Source: CADEFX01 sp050260355
GTDB lineage: Bacteria; Pseudomonadota; Alphaproteobacteria; Rhizobiales; Hyphomicrobiaceae
NCBI GenBank assembly: GCA_050260355.1
Contig: JBLNBZ010000065.1
Span: 1 to 40,601 of the forward strand
DNA length: 40,601 bases
Direction of reading: 5' to 3'
Below, piece by piece: positions 26,573 through 35,645 of the stretch; within the stretch, counting starts at the first letter, position 1, and every line of letters begins with the position of its first letter. The notes under the pieces are model-generated. The model did not search any database. It was given only the letters and a program-made list of their open reading frames with translations, and was not told the origin of the DNA. The translations under genes and the position numbers were made by a program.

Positions 26573-29182
26573 TCAGAATCGACGCAACAGGCGCTCGATG
26601 TAATCGAGCTCGAGCGCAGGGCGGGATGGTTCGCCCAGCCTGCGCCGCAGCTCCTCGAGAATCTCGCGGGCACGCTGCACGTCGATCTCATCGGGCACCT
26701 TCACCGACGTACCAAGATCGGGACCTTCGGTCTGCTGCGGACGGCCGAGCGGATCGAGCGGCGCGTCGGCCGCACGTCCGAATTGCGATGGCATCTGGCG
26801 CAGCATTTGCTCCGCCATGGCTTGCGCGCCCTGCCGCAGTTGCTCCAGCGCACGCTGCTCCTCGCGTGTTGCGCGGTCGAGATCGCCTTCGCGCAAAGCA
26901 CGCTCGGCCTCTTCCATCGAGCGTTGGGCGCCGTCGAGCTGTTGCGGCTGGCGCATTCCGAAGCGCTGCATACCCTCGCGAAGCTGCCCGAGCCGGCGGC
27001 CGAGCTCGCCCTGGCGACGGCCGAGCTCACCCGGTCCCTGACCTTGTTGCTGACCCTGCTGGCCGCGCTGTCCACGCTGGCCGCGTTGTCCTTGCTGGCC
27101 CTGTTGTCCTTGCTGGCCCTGCTGTCCTTGCTCGCCCTGCCCTTCCTGCTGGCGCTGCTGCTCACCGAACGTGTCGTCGAGCAGTTGCTGCTGCTGGCCG
27201 ATGATGCCCGAGAACTGATCCATCATCTGCATCATCTGTTGGCCCTGCTGGCCCTGCATGCGAGCCATGCGGCCGGACTGCAGCTGCTCGAGCAGATCGC
27301 GGAGCTGGCTCAGCATCTGCTGGGCGGTGTCGCGCGAGCCCTGGCGCGCCATGTTCTCGATGTCACGCATCATGCGCTCGAGATCCTGCGGCCGGATGAT
27401 CTGGTTCTGCGCCATGCCGGGCGGCATATCCATCGGGGGCTGCCCCTCGGCCTGCTTGGCGAGCTGCTGCATGAATTGCGCGAGCGCCTGCCGCAGCTCC
27501 TGCATGAGCTTGCGGATCTCCTCGTCGGACGCGCCTTGCTCCAAGGCCTTGGCGAGGTTCTCCTGCGCCTCGCGCAGCCGCCTCTCGGCGTCCGACAGGT
27601 TGCCGTCCTCGAGCCGGAGCGCCACGTGCCAGAGCTGATCGACAACGCTCCTGATACCGGCACGCGACTTGTCGCGATACAGGCGCCAATAGGCCGAGCG
27701 CAATCCGAGGTAGGCGTTCTGGTCGGGGAAGAACCCATCAGGCTCGAGCGTGATGGCCTCGATGGCGCGCAGCACCTGCGGCCGATTGCGCGGATCCTCG
27801 ACAAGGTAGCGGCGCTGCTCGACGACCGCTTTGGCGATCGGGTTCGTGAAGCGCCTCTGCGGCAGGATGAACTCGAACGGCTCGCTCTTGCCGACCTGGC
27901 CCGCCTGGTCTCTCGCCGACAGCGTCAGGCGTACGCGCATGCCGGCCCAGGGATGGCCGGCAAGCTCGTGGTAGCTCGTAGACTCGGCCTGCTTCGCATT
28001 GTTGCGCGGCAGTCTCAGCGCCAGCACAGGCGGACGTTCGAGCGGAGGCCGCGGTCCCTTCTTGGCCTCGGGCCTGGCCCAGCTTCGCGCCGGATCGCCG
28101 GGTTTCGGCGGCGCGCGCGTGATGCGCCCCTCGGCAGAGACGACGCCGTAGTCGTCCTCGATTTTGTAGGTGAGCTTCAAGGCGCCCCGCGGCATCTTCT
28201 CGGGGTCCTTGACCAGCGCGATCTTCGGCGGCAGGTCAGGAATGACGCGAAACCGCCATGGCGGCAGGCTCGAGCCGAGAACGCGCACGATGCTGGCGCC
28301 TCTGAGCTCGAGACGCACCTCGCCGATCTCGGTGCCGCTGGCCGTCGCGGCAGGCACGACGTCCTGCTGCGGCTTGGCCTCGAGCCGCTCCGGCGCCTTG
28401 CCTTCGCCGGTCACCTCGAGCACGAGCTTGCTGGCGCCTGCTCCGCTCGAGCGCACGATCAAGACGCTGCGGTCCGGAACCTCGAAGCTGGCGTCTCCGC
28501 CGGCCTGCGCCGCTCCGAGCGCATGCGATCCGTCGGCCAGCATGATGGGTGCGCGGCCGGTATAGGCCGGCGGCGTGACCCATGCATCGAGCCGCATCTC
28601 GCTGCCCGGTGCGGGAATTCCAAATCGGAAGGCGGCGCGCAGCCGATCGGCAGCGTTATCACCGACTACGACCGTGAGAATGCCGACGCTGAGCAGCAGC
28701 AGCGCTCTGAAGGCGAGCGGGTCGACGCGGTCCGTACGTGGCGAAGGATGCCCGACCCGCAGCTTGGCAAGCAGGGCTTCGAGCCGTGCTCGGTGGGCCG
28801 CCCACAGCACTGCGGTGGCGGGATCGGAGACTGGCGCGCTGAGGTTGTCCTCGTAGGACGACGCGGGGCGGTGCGGCACCGCGGAACGCTGCTCGATGCG
28901 GCGGATGGCCGTCTCGCGGTCGACGCCTGGCGTCCGCACAAGCCAGATCAGGACGGCAAGTGCCGCGATCCCGAAGGCGCCCAGCAGGACGATATGGCTG
29001 GCCTCGCCGAGCTGCGGCCAGATGCCCGCCAGCGAGACCAGAATGAACAGCAGGCTCAACCCGATCAGGGCCCACAGCCTGGGCCACAGCCTCTCGAACA
29101 GCAGGGCCCAGCGGCTCAGGCGGACCTTGCGCTCAAAAACGGCCTCGGCCGGGGAGCGCGGCGAACTTGTGTCAGTCGACAT
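26573..29182 (-). CDS. TIGR02302/DUF4175 family inner-membrane protein
   Basis: This 869-residue protein belongs to the TIGR02302 (DUF4175) family of alphaproteobacterial envelope proteins, whose function is unknown. It has two N-terminal membrane helices (near 27-56 and 63-82), a third near 152-170, then a large presumably periplasmic part with beta-rich sequence (WVTPPAYTGRAPIML) and long helical coiled-coil segments (DAERRLREAQENLAKALEQG). The later part contains an extreme Gly/Gln tract near 690-725 (separate entry) and a charged helix with ERALREGDLDRATREEQRAL. The C-terminus ends in a short DYIERLLRRF helix. It is the last gene of the argH-lptM-lysA series and is separated from lysA by 137 nt. 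A role in cell-envelope assembly is only a context-based guess. Confidence 0.85.
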   Translation of the reverse strand: MSTDTSSPRSPAEAVFERKVRLSRWALLFERLWPRLWALIGLSLLFILVSLAGIWPQLGEASHIVLLGAFGIAALAVLIWLVRTPGVDRETAIRRIEQRSAVPHRPASSYEDNLSAPVSDPATAVLWAAHRARLEALLAKLRVGHPSPRTDRVDPLAFRALLLLSVGILTVVVGDNAADRLRAAFRFGIPAPGSEMRLDAWVTPPAYTGRAPIMLADGSHALGAAQAGGDASFEVPDRSVLIVRSSGAGASKLVLEVTGEGKAPERLEAKPQQDVVPAATASGTEIGEVRLELRGASIVRVLGSSLPPWRFRVIPDLPPKIALVKDPEKMPRGALKLTYKIEDDYGVVSAEGRITRAPPKPGDPARSWARPEAKKGPRPPLERPPVLALRLPRNNAKQAESTSYHELAGHPWAGMRVRLTLSARDQAGQVGKSEPFEFILPQRRFTNPIAKAVVEQRRYLVEDPRNRPQVLRAIEAITLEPDGFFPDQNAYLGLRSAYWRLYRDKSRAGIRSVVDQLWHVALRLEDGNLSDAERRLREAQENLAKALEQGASDEEIRKLMQELRQALAQFMQQLAKQAEGQPPMDMPPGMAQNQIIRPQDLERMMRDIENMARQGSRDTAQQMLSQLRDLLEQLQSGRMARMQGQQGQQMMQMMDQFSGIIGQQQQLLDDTFGEQQRQQEGQGEQGQQGQQGQQGQQGQRGQRGQRGQQGQQQGQGPGELGRRQGELGRRLGQLREGMQRFGMRQPQQLDGAQRSMEEAERALREGDLDRATREEQRALEQLRQGAQAMAEQMLRQMPSQFGRAADAPLDPLGRPQQTEGPDLGTSVKVPDEIDVQRAREILEELRRRLGEPSRPALELDYIERLLRRF
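27036..27141 (-). repeat. Coding tandem repeat (Gly-Gln-Gln tract) in the TIGR02302 gene
   Basis: The coding strand contains a run of near-identical 9-nt units (Gly-Gln-Gln, with Gly-Gln-Arg variants) of about 11-12 units. In protein it reads as a collagen-like or low-complexity spacer, GQQGQQ..GQRGQR. Such runs can change length by slippage in units of 9 nt without breaking the frame. Confidence 0.8.
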
Positions 29183-29319
29183 CGGGGCACCTTAGCACGT
29201 GCGATGGCGCCGGGCCCATGCTCGGGGCGTGGCCGCATTCAAAAATTGTTCATTCGGACGCTCGCAGCCGACTTGGGCGCATTCGCGGCGGCCGGTATCC
29301 CTTTGAGCCTGAAGCCTTC

Positions 29320-30603
29320 TCAGTCCCGGTCCAACCAGCCCGGGATCCGGTCCTGGGCGATGAGCTCTGCGTAGCTCTGCCGCGGCCGTACAACCGCGAA
29401 CTGGCCACCCTTGACCAGCACCTCGGGAACCAGGGGCCGGGAATTATAGGTCGAGGACATGACCGCTCCGTAGGCTCCTGCGGTCATAAACGCGAGCAGG
29501 TCGCCGGGGTTCGGTTCCGCGAGCTGCCGGTTGACAGCGAGCGTATCGCCCGACTCGCAGATCGGCCCGACCACGTCGTAAACGCGCCGCGGTGCCGTGG
29601 GCGCGGCCTGCCGCACCGGCCAGATCTCGTGATAGGCCTCATACATGGCGGGACGCACCAGGTCGTTCATGGCGGCGTCAACGACGAGAAATGTCTTGGT
29701 CGGGCGCGGGTTCAGGTAGAGCGCCCGCGTGACCAGAATGCCCGCGTTGCCGACGATCACCCGGCCCGGCTCGAAGCTCAATTCGGCGCCGAGCGGGCCC
29801 AACACCCGCTGCACCATGCGCGCGTAGTCCTGGATCAGGTCTGGCCCATGCGTGAAATGCTCTGGGATCCGATAGGGAATGCCGAGGCCTCCGCCGCAAT
29901 CGATGCGCTCGACGCGCAAGCCTTGGGCGCGCAGGCGCTCAGCCAGATCGCGCATGCGCGTGAACGCCGCCTCGAGCTCATCGAGCGCAAGGATCTGGCT
30001 GCCGATATGCACCGCCAGGCCCACCATGCTGACGCCGGGCAGGCTTGCTGCTGTGGCGTAGATGCGTTCGGCCTCCTCGATGCTGACGCCGAATTTGTTG
30101 GCCGACGATCCGGTGGTGATCTTCGCATGCCCACCGGCGCCCACATCGGGGTTGATGCGAATGGCAGTGCTTTGGTGCCTGCCGAGGGCAGAGGAAACGC
30201 GCGACAGCAGCTCGAGCTCGCCCTCGCTCTCGACGTTGATCTGATAGACGCCGGCGCCAACGGCATAGGCGAGCTCGGCCTCGGTCTTGCCCACCCCTGA
30301 GAAGACGATGCGCGATGCGTCGATGCCGGCGGCGATGGCCTTGCGGATCTCGCCCTCCGAGACGGTGTCGGCGCCGGCGCCAAGCTTGCCCAGGGTGCGC
30401 AAGACGCCGAGGTTGCTGTTGGCCTTCATGGCATAGCAGACGCGTGCCCGCGGAGCCCCGACCGCCTCCGCGAACAGGCTGTAATGGCGCTCGATGGTGG
30501 CCGTCGCGTAGCAGTAGAAGGGGGTGCCGACGATCTCCGCAAGACGCGGCACGCTCACGTCCTCGGCGTGAAGGACGCCATCACGGTAGCTGAAGTGGTG
30601 CAT
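29320..30603 (-). CDS. lysA: Diaminopimelate decarboxylase LysA
   Basis: LysA decarboxylates meso-diaminopimelate to L-lysine, the last step of lysine synthesis. This 427-residue protein is a fold-type III PLP enzyme: barrel lysine in CYAMKANSN (Lys60), HIGSQI, the phosphate-binding GGGLGIPY, EPGRVIVGNAG, and the substrate-contacting CESGD from the second subunit, followed by DLLAFMTAGAYGAVMSSTYN. Length is normal. It begins 13 nt after the lptM stop and is co-transcribed with argH and lptM, as is usual in Hyphomicrobiales. It works with dapD and dapE in the same window (35646-38473). Confidence 0.96.
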   Translation of the reverse strand: MHHFSYRDGVLHAEDVSVPRLAEIVGTPFYCYATATIERHYSLFAEAVGAPRARVCYAMKANSNLGVLRTLGKLGAGADTVSEGEIRKAIAAGIDASRIVFSGVGKTEAELAYAVGAGVYQINVESEGELELLSRVSSALGRHQSTAIRINPDVGAGGHAKITTGSSANKFGVSIEEAERIYATAASLPGVSMVGLAVHIGSQILALDELEAAFTRMRDLAERLRAQGLRVERIDCGGGLGIPYRIPEHFTHGPDLIQDYARMVQRVLGPLGAELSFEPGRVIVGNAGILVTRALYLNPRPTKTFLVVDAAMNDLVRPAMYEAYHEIWPVRQAAPTAPRRVYDVVGPICESGDTLAVNRQLAEPNPGDLLAFMTAGAYGAVMSSTYNSRPLVPEVLVKGGQFAVVRPRQSYAELIAQDRIPGWLDRD

Positions 30604-30616
30604 CAGCGGCGTCCGG

Positions 30617-30817
30617 TCAGCGGATCAGCCCGTCCAGGACGAAGCCTTTGTGGGGCTTGGCCGTCTCGCCCTCAGACTTGCCCTGGCCGCTTTCGGCGCT
30701 GGCGGTCTTGTCGGCCTTGGCCTCCGGCGGAAGCTCGAGAGAGCCGCGCACGCCGCAGCCGACGAGCCCCAAGGCGAAAAGCGCCATCAGAAGGCTGATT
30801 TTGACGCTTCTGTGCAT
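30617..30817 (-). CDS. lptM: LptM-type lipoprotein (LPS translocon maturation)
   Basis: A 66-residue lipoprotein. The signal peptide MHRSVKISLLMALFALGL ends in a lipobox (LVGC) with Cys21 as the acylated residue, followed by the family-typical GVRGSLELP; a short charged tail ends in GFVLDGLIR. LptM (YifL) helps assemble the LptD translocon with LptE and disulfide enzymes. This gene is usually found between argH and lysA, as here: 84 nt after argH and 13 nt before lysA. The longer in-frame start at 30892 would place 25 basic residues in front of the signal peptide, so the shorter start is chosen. Confidence 0.85.
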   Translation of the reverse strand: MHRSVKISLLMALFALGLVGCGVRGSLELPPEAKADKTASAESGQGKSEGETAKPHKGFVLDGLIR

Positions 30818-30901
30818 ACCGTGACGCACCGTGGCCTGTAACCGAGAGCTTGCGTGACCAGCCGCCTTCCGCGACCGCGGACAACGGCACATTATGACCT
30901 T

Positions 30902-32311
30902 CTAGCCCCTTCCCGGGCCTTTTTCCAATCGCTTTATCCAGGTTCTCGCCATTTTGCGCACGTTCTGTGGCGCCGTTCCCCCAAAGCTGCTGCGGCTTTT
31001 CACCGAGTTGGCGACCCCCAGGACCGAGTAGACGTCCTTGTTGATCCTTGGCTCGACCGTTTGCATCTCCTCCAGGGGCAGCTCCTCCAGGCCGACGCCG
31101 CGCCGCTCAGCCAGCCGCACGATGGCGCCCGTGACATGATGGGCCTCGCGAAACGGCAGCTTGAGCGTCCTGACCAGCCAGTCCGCGAGGTCGGTCGCCG
31201 TCGAATAGCCTGCCCCTGCCGCGGCCAGCATGGCGGCCGTATCGGGCTCCAGGTCCTCGACCATGCCGCGCATGGCCGCCACCGCGACCGCAAAGCTGCG
31301 CAGGGCGTCGAAGGTGGTCTCCTTGTCCTCCTGCATGTCCTTGGCATAGGTCAGCGGCAGGCCCTTCATGACCATGAGCAGACCCTGAAACGCGCCGGCG
31401 ATGCGGCCGACCTTGGCACGGCAGAGCTCGGCCGCGTCCGGATTGCGCTTCTGCGGCATGATCGAGGAGCCGGTGGTCCAGCGGTCCGAGAGCCGGACGA
31501 AGCCGAACTGCGGCGTCATCCAGATCACGATCTCCTCCGCCAGCCGCGACAGGTGCATGGCCGAGATCGCCGCTGCCGCGAGCGTCTCCAGCACGAAGTC
31601 GCGGTCGGACACCCCGTCGAGCGAGTTCGCGGTCGGCCGGTCGAAGCCGAGCGCCTTGGCGGTCATATTCCGGTCGATCGGGAAGGACGTCCCCGCCAGC
31701 GCCGCCGATCCGAGGGGACACTCGTTGAGGCGTCGGCGTGCGTCGGCGAAGCGTCCGCGGTCCCGGGCCAGCATTTCCACGTAGGCCAGCAGGTGATGCC
31801 CGAACGTCACCGGCTGCGCCGGCTGCAGGTGCGTGAACCCAGGCATGATGGCGTCCGCATAGGCCTCGGCCTTGGCTGCCAGCGCGCGCTGGAGCTCGCA
31901 GATGGCCACGTCCAGGCCATCGACCGCATCCCGTACATACATGCGGAAATCGAGCGCCACCTGGTCGTTGCGCGAGCGCGCCGTATGCAGCCGCCCGCCC
32001 GCCGGCCCGATCAGCTCCGTCAAGCGGCTCTCGACGTTGAGATGGATATCCTCGAGCTTGGTCGAGAACTGGAAGCGGCCGGCCTCGATCTCGGCCAGCA
32101 CCTGGTCCAGGCCACGGAGGATCTCCTTCGCATCGGCCTTGGTGATGATGCCTTGCTCCGCAAGCATCGCCGCGTGCGCCTTTGAGCCGCGGATGTCTTG
32201 CGGGGCCATAACCTTGTCGAAACCGATCGAGGCATTTATCTCGACCATCAGCTCAGCGGGTGACATCGCGAAGCGGCCACCCCACATGCGGTTGGCATTT
32301 TTTTCGGTCAC
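30902..32311 (-). CDS. argH: Argininosuccinate lyase ArgH
   Basis: ArgH splits argininosuccinate into arginine and fumarate, the final step of arginine synthesis. The start is GTG at 32311 with GAGG about 7 nt upstream, giving 469 residues, a normal length. Signatures are MWGGRF near the N-terminus, HTARSRNDQVALD (109-121), PGFTHLQPAQPVTF, and the fumarase/aspartase signature GSSIMPQKRNPD (281-292) with the catalytic serine at 283. The frame remains open for another 247 codons upstream of the GTG, but that extension is antisense to tlpA and has no ArgH similarity, so it is rejected as coding. The tlpA start is 55 bp away on the other strand. Confidence 0.96.
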   Translation of the reverse strand: MTEKNANRMWGGRFAMSPAELMVEINASIGFDKVMAPQDIRGSKAHAAMLAEQGIITKADAKEILRGLDQVLAEIEAGRFQFSTKLEDIHLNVESRLTELIGPAGGRLHTARSRNDQVALDFRMYVRDAVDGLDVAICELQRALAAKAEAYADAIMPGFTHLQPAQPVTFGHHLLAYVEMLARDRGRFADARRRLNECPLGSAALAGTSFPIDRNMTAKALGFDRPTANSLDGVSDRDFVLETLAAAAISAMHLSRLAEEIVIWMTPQFGFVRLSDRWTTGSSIMPQKRNPDAAELCRAKVGRIAGAFQGLLMVMKGLPLTYAKDMQEDKETTFDALRSFAVAVAAMRGMVEDLEPDTAAMLAAAGAGYSTATDLADWLVRTLKLPFREAHHVTGAIVRLAERRGVGLEELPLEEMQTVEPRINKDVYSVLGVANSVKSRSSFGGTAPQNVRKMARTWIKRLEKGPGRG

Positions 32312-32366
32312 GGAACAGCCTCGGCTGCGGCTCATTGAGCGCGGAATTAACAGCGAGCCCTGGGGA

Positions 32367-33056
32367 ATGACGAACGAGCCGAACGCCCTGCAGACCCCTC
32401 GAACCTCGTTCACCACGTACGCCTGGGCGGCCGCATTGGCCGCTTTGGCGGGATTTGCGGCGGTATACGTCACACTGCGCGGCGCTGACAATGCCAATCC
32501 CGACGGAGCGGCCAGTGCCGTCGTCGATGAGGCGCGGCCCGCGGCGGCTGCGGCCAACCAGGCTTTGCCGTCCGGACCCGGGGCCAACCCCCTGAGCGTT
32601 GGCTCCATGGCGGCGTTCGTTTTCAAGAAGTCGCCCGAGCCGGTCCCCGACACGCCCTTCCTGGACGCCTCCGGCAAGGAGCGCTCGATCAAGGACTGGG
32701 CCGGCAAGGTCGTTCTTCTCAATCTCTGGGCGACGTGGTGCGCCCCCTGCCGCAAGGAGATGCCGAGCCTGGATCGGCTGCAGGCGCAACTCGGCTCCGA
32801 CCGCTTCGAGGTCGTCGCGGTCAGCGTCGACAAGACCGGCATCGACGGCGCCAAGAAGTTCCTCGACGACATAAAGGTCGCCAAGCTCGGCGCCTTTGCC
32901 GACCCGACCATTCGCCTTGGCACGGCGCTCAAGGCGATCGGCATGCCGTCCAGCCTGATTATCGATGCGCAAGGGCGCGAGGTCGGCCGCCTCGTCGGGC
33001 CCGCCGAGTGGGACAGCGACGAAGCCAAGCGGCTTATCGCGGCGATACTCAAATAG
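32367..33056 (+). CDS. tlpA: TlpA-type membrane-anchored thioredoxin-like protein
   Basis: TlpA is a periplasmic thiol-disulfide reductant first found in Bradyrhizobium, where it helps cytochrome oxidase copper-site assembly. This 229-residue protein has one N-terminal anchor helix (near 17-37, TTYAWAAALAALAGFAAVY), a proline/alanine-rich linker, and a thioredoxin fold with the active site WATWCAPCRKEMP (Cys125 and Cys128), and the cis-proline segment GMPSSLII. GGGGA abuts the ATG, so the ribosome binding site is not ideal, but this is the only plausible start before the anchor. It is divergent from argH with 55 bp between starts, the arrangement usual in Hyphomicrobiales. The NADH dehydrogenase gene follows 60 nt downstream. 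Confidence 0.9.
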   Translation: MTNEPNALQTPRTSFTTYAWAAALAALAGFAAVYVTLRGADNANPDGAASAVVDEARPAAAAANQALPSGPGANPLSVGSMAAFVFKKSPEPVPDTPFLDASGKERSIKDWAGKVVLLNLWATWCAPCRKEMPSLDRLQAQLGSDRFEVVAVSVDKTGIDGAKKFLDDIKVAKLGAFADPTIRLGTALKAIGMPSSLIIDAQGREVGRLVGPAEWDSDEAKRLIAAILK

Positions 33057-33116
33057 CACGGGCCGCGTGACTACCTCTGCCGTATCGTCCTTCGATAGCG
33101 AGCAGGGGCAGCAGTC

Positions 33117-34466
33117 GTGGATCAGCCGGCACCATCCTCCAAGGCGCTCGAATCCGTATCGCGGCCCGAAATCGTGGTCGTCGGCGGAGGTGCGGGCGGG
33201 CTCGAGCTCGTTACACGGCTCGGCAACAAGCTTGGCCGCCAGCACAAGGCCGACATTAGCCTCGTCGAGAGGGCGCGCGCCCATATCTGGAAGCCGCTCC
33301 TGCACGAGATAGCGGCCGGCAGCATCGACACCGGCCGCTTCGAGCTCGACTACCTGGCGCAGGCGCACTGGCACGGCTTTCGCTATCGCCTCGGCGAGAT
33401 GATAGGCCTCGATCGAGGCAAGCGCCTGGTGCATCTGGGCGCAACATTCGACGAGGAGGGTCGGCTCATCGCGCCCGAGCAGATGGTTTCCTACGACATC
33501 CTCGTCATTGCCATCGGCAGCGAGAGCAACGATTTCAACACGCCGGGCATGAGGGAGCATGCGATCACCCTCGACACGCCCGATCAGGCCAAGCGTTTCA
33601 ACCGCCGCCTGATCAACGCGTGCTTGCGGGCGCATACGCAAGACGAGCCGATCCGGCCCGGCCAACTGCATGTCGCCATCGTCGGCGCCGGTGCGACGGG
33701 AACCGAGCTGGCGGCGGAGCTGCATCGCACCGCCCGTCTCGTCGTTGCCTTCGGCCTCGACCGGATCGATCCCGACAAGGACATCAAGATCACGCTGCTG
33801 GAGGCGGCCGAGCGCATCCTGCCCGCACTGCCGGAGCGCATCGCCGATGCCACCATGAAGATCCTCGATGGCCTCGGCGTGGAGGTCAGAACCGGCGCCC
33901 GTGTGATGCGCGTGCGCTCCGACGGCATCGAGCTTGCCGGTGGCGACTTCATTCCATCCGAGCTGGTGGTTTGGGCTGCAGGCGTGCGCGGCCCCGCCAT
34001 CCTCAGCCATCTGGACGGCTTGGAGACCAGCCGCTCGGGGCAGCTCGTCGTGCGCCCCACGCTGCAGACGACGAAAGACGACAACATCTTCGCCATTGGC
34101 GATTGCGCCTATCTCGTGCCGGACCGCAAGTCGGGGCCGGTCCCGCCACGAGCGCAGGCAGCCCATCAGGAGGCGTCTCATCTCTACCGGCAGATTCGCC
34201 GGCGCCTGGCAGGCCGCGAGCTCGAGCCATTCGTCTACAGGGATTTCGGCTCCCTGGTGTCGCTCGGCAAATACAGCACGGTCGGCAGCCTGATGGGCTT
34301 TCTCGCCGGGCGCAGCCTGTTCGTCGAGGGCTACTTCGCACGCCTGATGTACCGTTCACTCTACAAGCTGCACCAGATTGCCTTGCACGGCCTGATGAAA
34401 GTCGCGCTCGACACCGTCTCGCACCTCTTCACGCGCCGGACCGAGCCGTACGTCAAGCTGCATTGA
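33117..34466 (+). CDS. Type II NADH:quinone oxidoreductase (NDH-2 family)
   Basis: NDH-2 enzymes transfer electrons from NADH to quinone without pumping protons. This 449-residue flavoprotein has the FAD-binding VVVGGGAGGLELVTRLG (residues 20-36), a second nucleotide-binding turn VAIVGAGATGTELAAEL near 186, the FAD-contacting IFAIGDCAYL near 325, and a C-terminal amphipathic region YRSLYKLHQIALHGLMKV that resembles the membrane-binding tail of NDH-2. The start is GTG at 33117, with AGGGG about 9 nt upstream. It follows tlpA by 60 nt, so the two may be co-transcribed; the PilZ gene is convergent with a 17-nt gap. Confidence 0.9.
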   Translation: MDQPAPSSKALESVSRPEIVVVGGGAGGLELVTRLGNKLGRQHKADISLVERARAHIWKPLLHEIAAGSIDTGRFELDYLAQAHWHGFRYRLGEMIGLDRGKRLVHLGATFDEEGRLIAPEQMVSYDILVIAIGSESNDFNTPGMREHAITLDTPDQAKRFNRRLINACLRAHTQDEPIRPGQLHVAIVGAGATGTELAAELHRTARLVVAFGLDRIDPDKDIKITLLEAAERILPALPERIADATMKILDGLGVEVRTGARVMRVRSDGIELAGGDFIPSELVVWAAGVRGPAILSHLDGLETSRSGQLVVRPTLQTTKDDNIFAIGDCAYLVPDRKSGPVPPRAQAAHQEASHLYRQIRRRLAGRELEPFVYRDFGSLVSLGKYSTVGSLMGFLAGRSLFVEGYFARLMYRSLYKLHQIALHGLMKVALDTVSHLFTRRTEPYVKLH

Positions 34467-34483
34467 CGCCGGCAGGGCCAGGC

Positions 34484-34858
34484 TCACGGCCGAGCGCGCC
34501 AATGCGGCATCAGCAGCAGCGTCGGCGGCGGTCGCTCCGACCATTCCACGAGGTGGACGTACGTTGGATCGCGTGCGCTCATCGGCCTCGCGAACTCGAC
34601 GCCAGCACGGCTGCCGATCGCCCAGGCGACCTTCCCAGCGAGGCGATGCCCGGTCAGCACCTCGATCTCGACGCGCTGCCCCACGGTCAGCGCAAAGGTA
34701 TGATCGAGGCCCAACCCGCTGGCGTTGAAGTCGACGACCATGACCCTCTGGAACAGATTCCCCTGATGCACGAGGGCCGGACAGCGAACGGTCTTGCGTT
34801 TGATGCGCGCCAGGATATCGCGGTTCTGCTCTCTGGCGGCGCTGCTCAGCAATGACAT
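34484..34858 (-). CDS. PilZ-domain protein (putative cyclic di-GMP binding)
   Basis: A 124-residue protein with a PilZ-like fold. The c-di-GMP signature appears as RKTVR (RxxxR) followed about 25 residues later by DFNASGLGL, fitting the (D/N)xSxxG pattern. The rest alternates as short beta strands (VGQRVEIEVL, LAGKVAWAIGSRAGVEF). The start at 34858 has GGAG about 7 nt upstream; an in-frame start at 34897 would add a basic 13-residue stretch. It is a single-domain protein, so it would act as a c-di-GMP effector on an unknown partner. It is divergent from the VOC gene. Confidence 0.75.
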   Translation of the reverse strand: MSLLSSAAREQNRDILARIKRKTVRCPALVHQGNLFQRVMVVDFNASGLGLDHTFALTVGQRVEIEVLTGHRLAGKVAWAIGSRAGVEFARPMSARDPTYVHLVEWSERPPPTLLLMPHWRARP

Positions 34859-35081
34859 GCGTGTTCTCCGAGCGTGGCGACGCCGGACGACGCGCAAGCA
34901 GCCTTATTGGTTCAGGGCGACTTCGAACTGTGGTTAGGACGCGCCTAGCCGCCGCGGAACAATACTGGGCAAATTTTCCTCGAACGCCGGCCCCGCCGCG
35001 AATCCCGTGCATTGACAGGCCTCGGCGGGAGGGGGACCTTGAGCCGAGCGCTCCAAAGCCGCGCTGCAGATCGGAGGAAGC

Positions 35082-35489
35082 ATGAAGATATGGTTTCACC
35101 ACTTGAATCTGTGCTCGTCGAAGACTCCCGCCATGGACGAGTTCTATCGCAGCGTGCTCGATCTGAAGCCCGAGCCGACGCTGCAGGCGAACCGGATCGG
35201 GACCGCCGACTACCCCGGCCACGTCGCCTTCCTCACGGACGGTGCTGCCCAGTTTCATCTGTCCGACCAGGATCTCTTCGTCGGCTTCCGCAGAGGCCAG
35301 ATGATCAACCCGCTGGAGCGCGGCCACGTCGCCTTCCGCACCGACGACATCGAGGCCGTGAAGCGCCGCCTCAAGGAGAAGGGCATTCCATTCTCGGATT
35401 ACGGGGCCTGGGCCATGAACGGCTGGTACCAGATCTTCTTTTATGATCCGGCCGGCAACGTGGTCGAGGTGCATCAGGATCAGTCCTGA
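35082..35489 (+). CDS. VOC (glyoxalase/fosfomycin-resistance-fold) family protein
   Basis: A 135-residue vicinal-oxygen-chelate protein. The first strand is KIWFHHLNL with a metal-binding histidine, FYRSVLDL is the first helix, the second half begins with GHVAFRTDDIEAVKRRL, and the last strand has the acidic metal ligand in NVVEVHQDQS. Family members include glyoxalase, extradiol dioxygenases and antibiotic-modifying enzymes; the substrate cannot be told here. GGAGG lies about 4 nt before the ATG. The next gene, dapD, starts 156 nt downstream on the same strand. Confidence 0.85.
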   Translation: MKIWFHHLNLCSSKTPAMDEFYRSVLDLKPEPTLQANRIGTADYPGHVAFLTDGAAQFHLSDQDLFVGFRRGQMINPLERGHVAFRTDDIEAVKRRLKEKGIPFSDYGAWAMNGWYQIFFYDPAGNVVEVHQDQS

Positions 35490-35645
35490 GCGCCGTCGCC
35501 GCGACATGGTCGCCGGCCTGTCTTTCGCACATGCGCGGGGCGGCCGCCGGCCGTGGCCCCGCGGCAGGCGATTGACACTGTGCGGTGCGCAAGCCACAAC
35601 GCTCCGGCCATCGTTGCGCATATCCTGGGGAGAGTTTCCGTCGCC

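Noticed and set aside
26783..29374. An 863-codon plus-strand frame opposite the TIGR02302 gene
   Set aside because: The Leu-rich appearance is the complement of the Gln-rich tract. There is no ribosome binding site or motif.
32312..33052. N-terminal extension of argH by 247 codons
   Set aside because: The extension is antisense to tlpA and is unlike ArgH. The GTG at 32311 has a good ribosome binding site and matches the family start.
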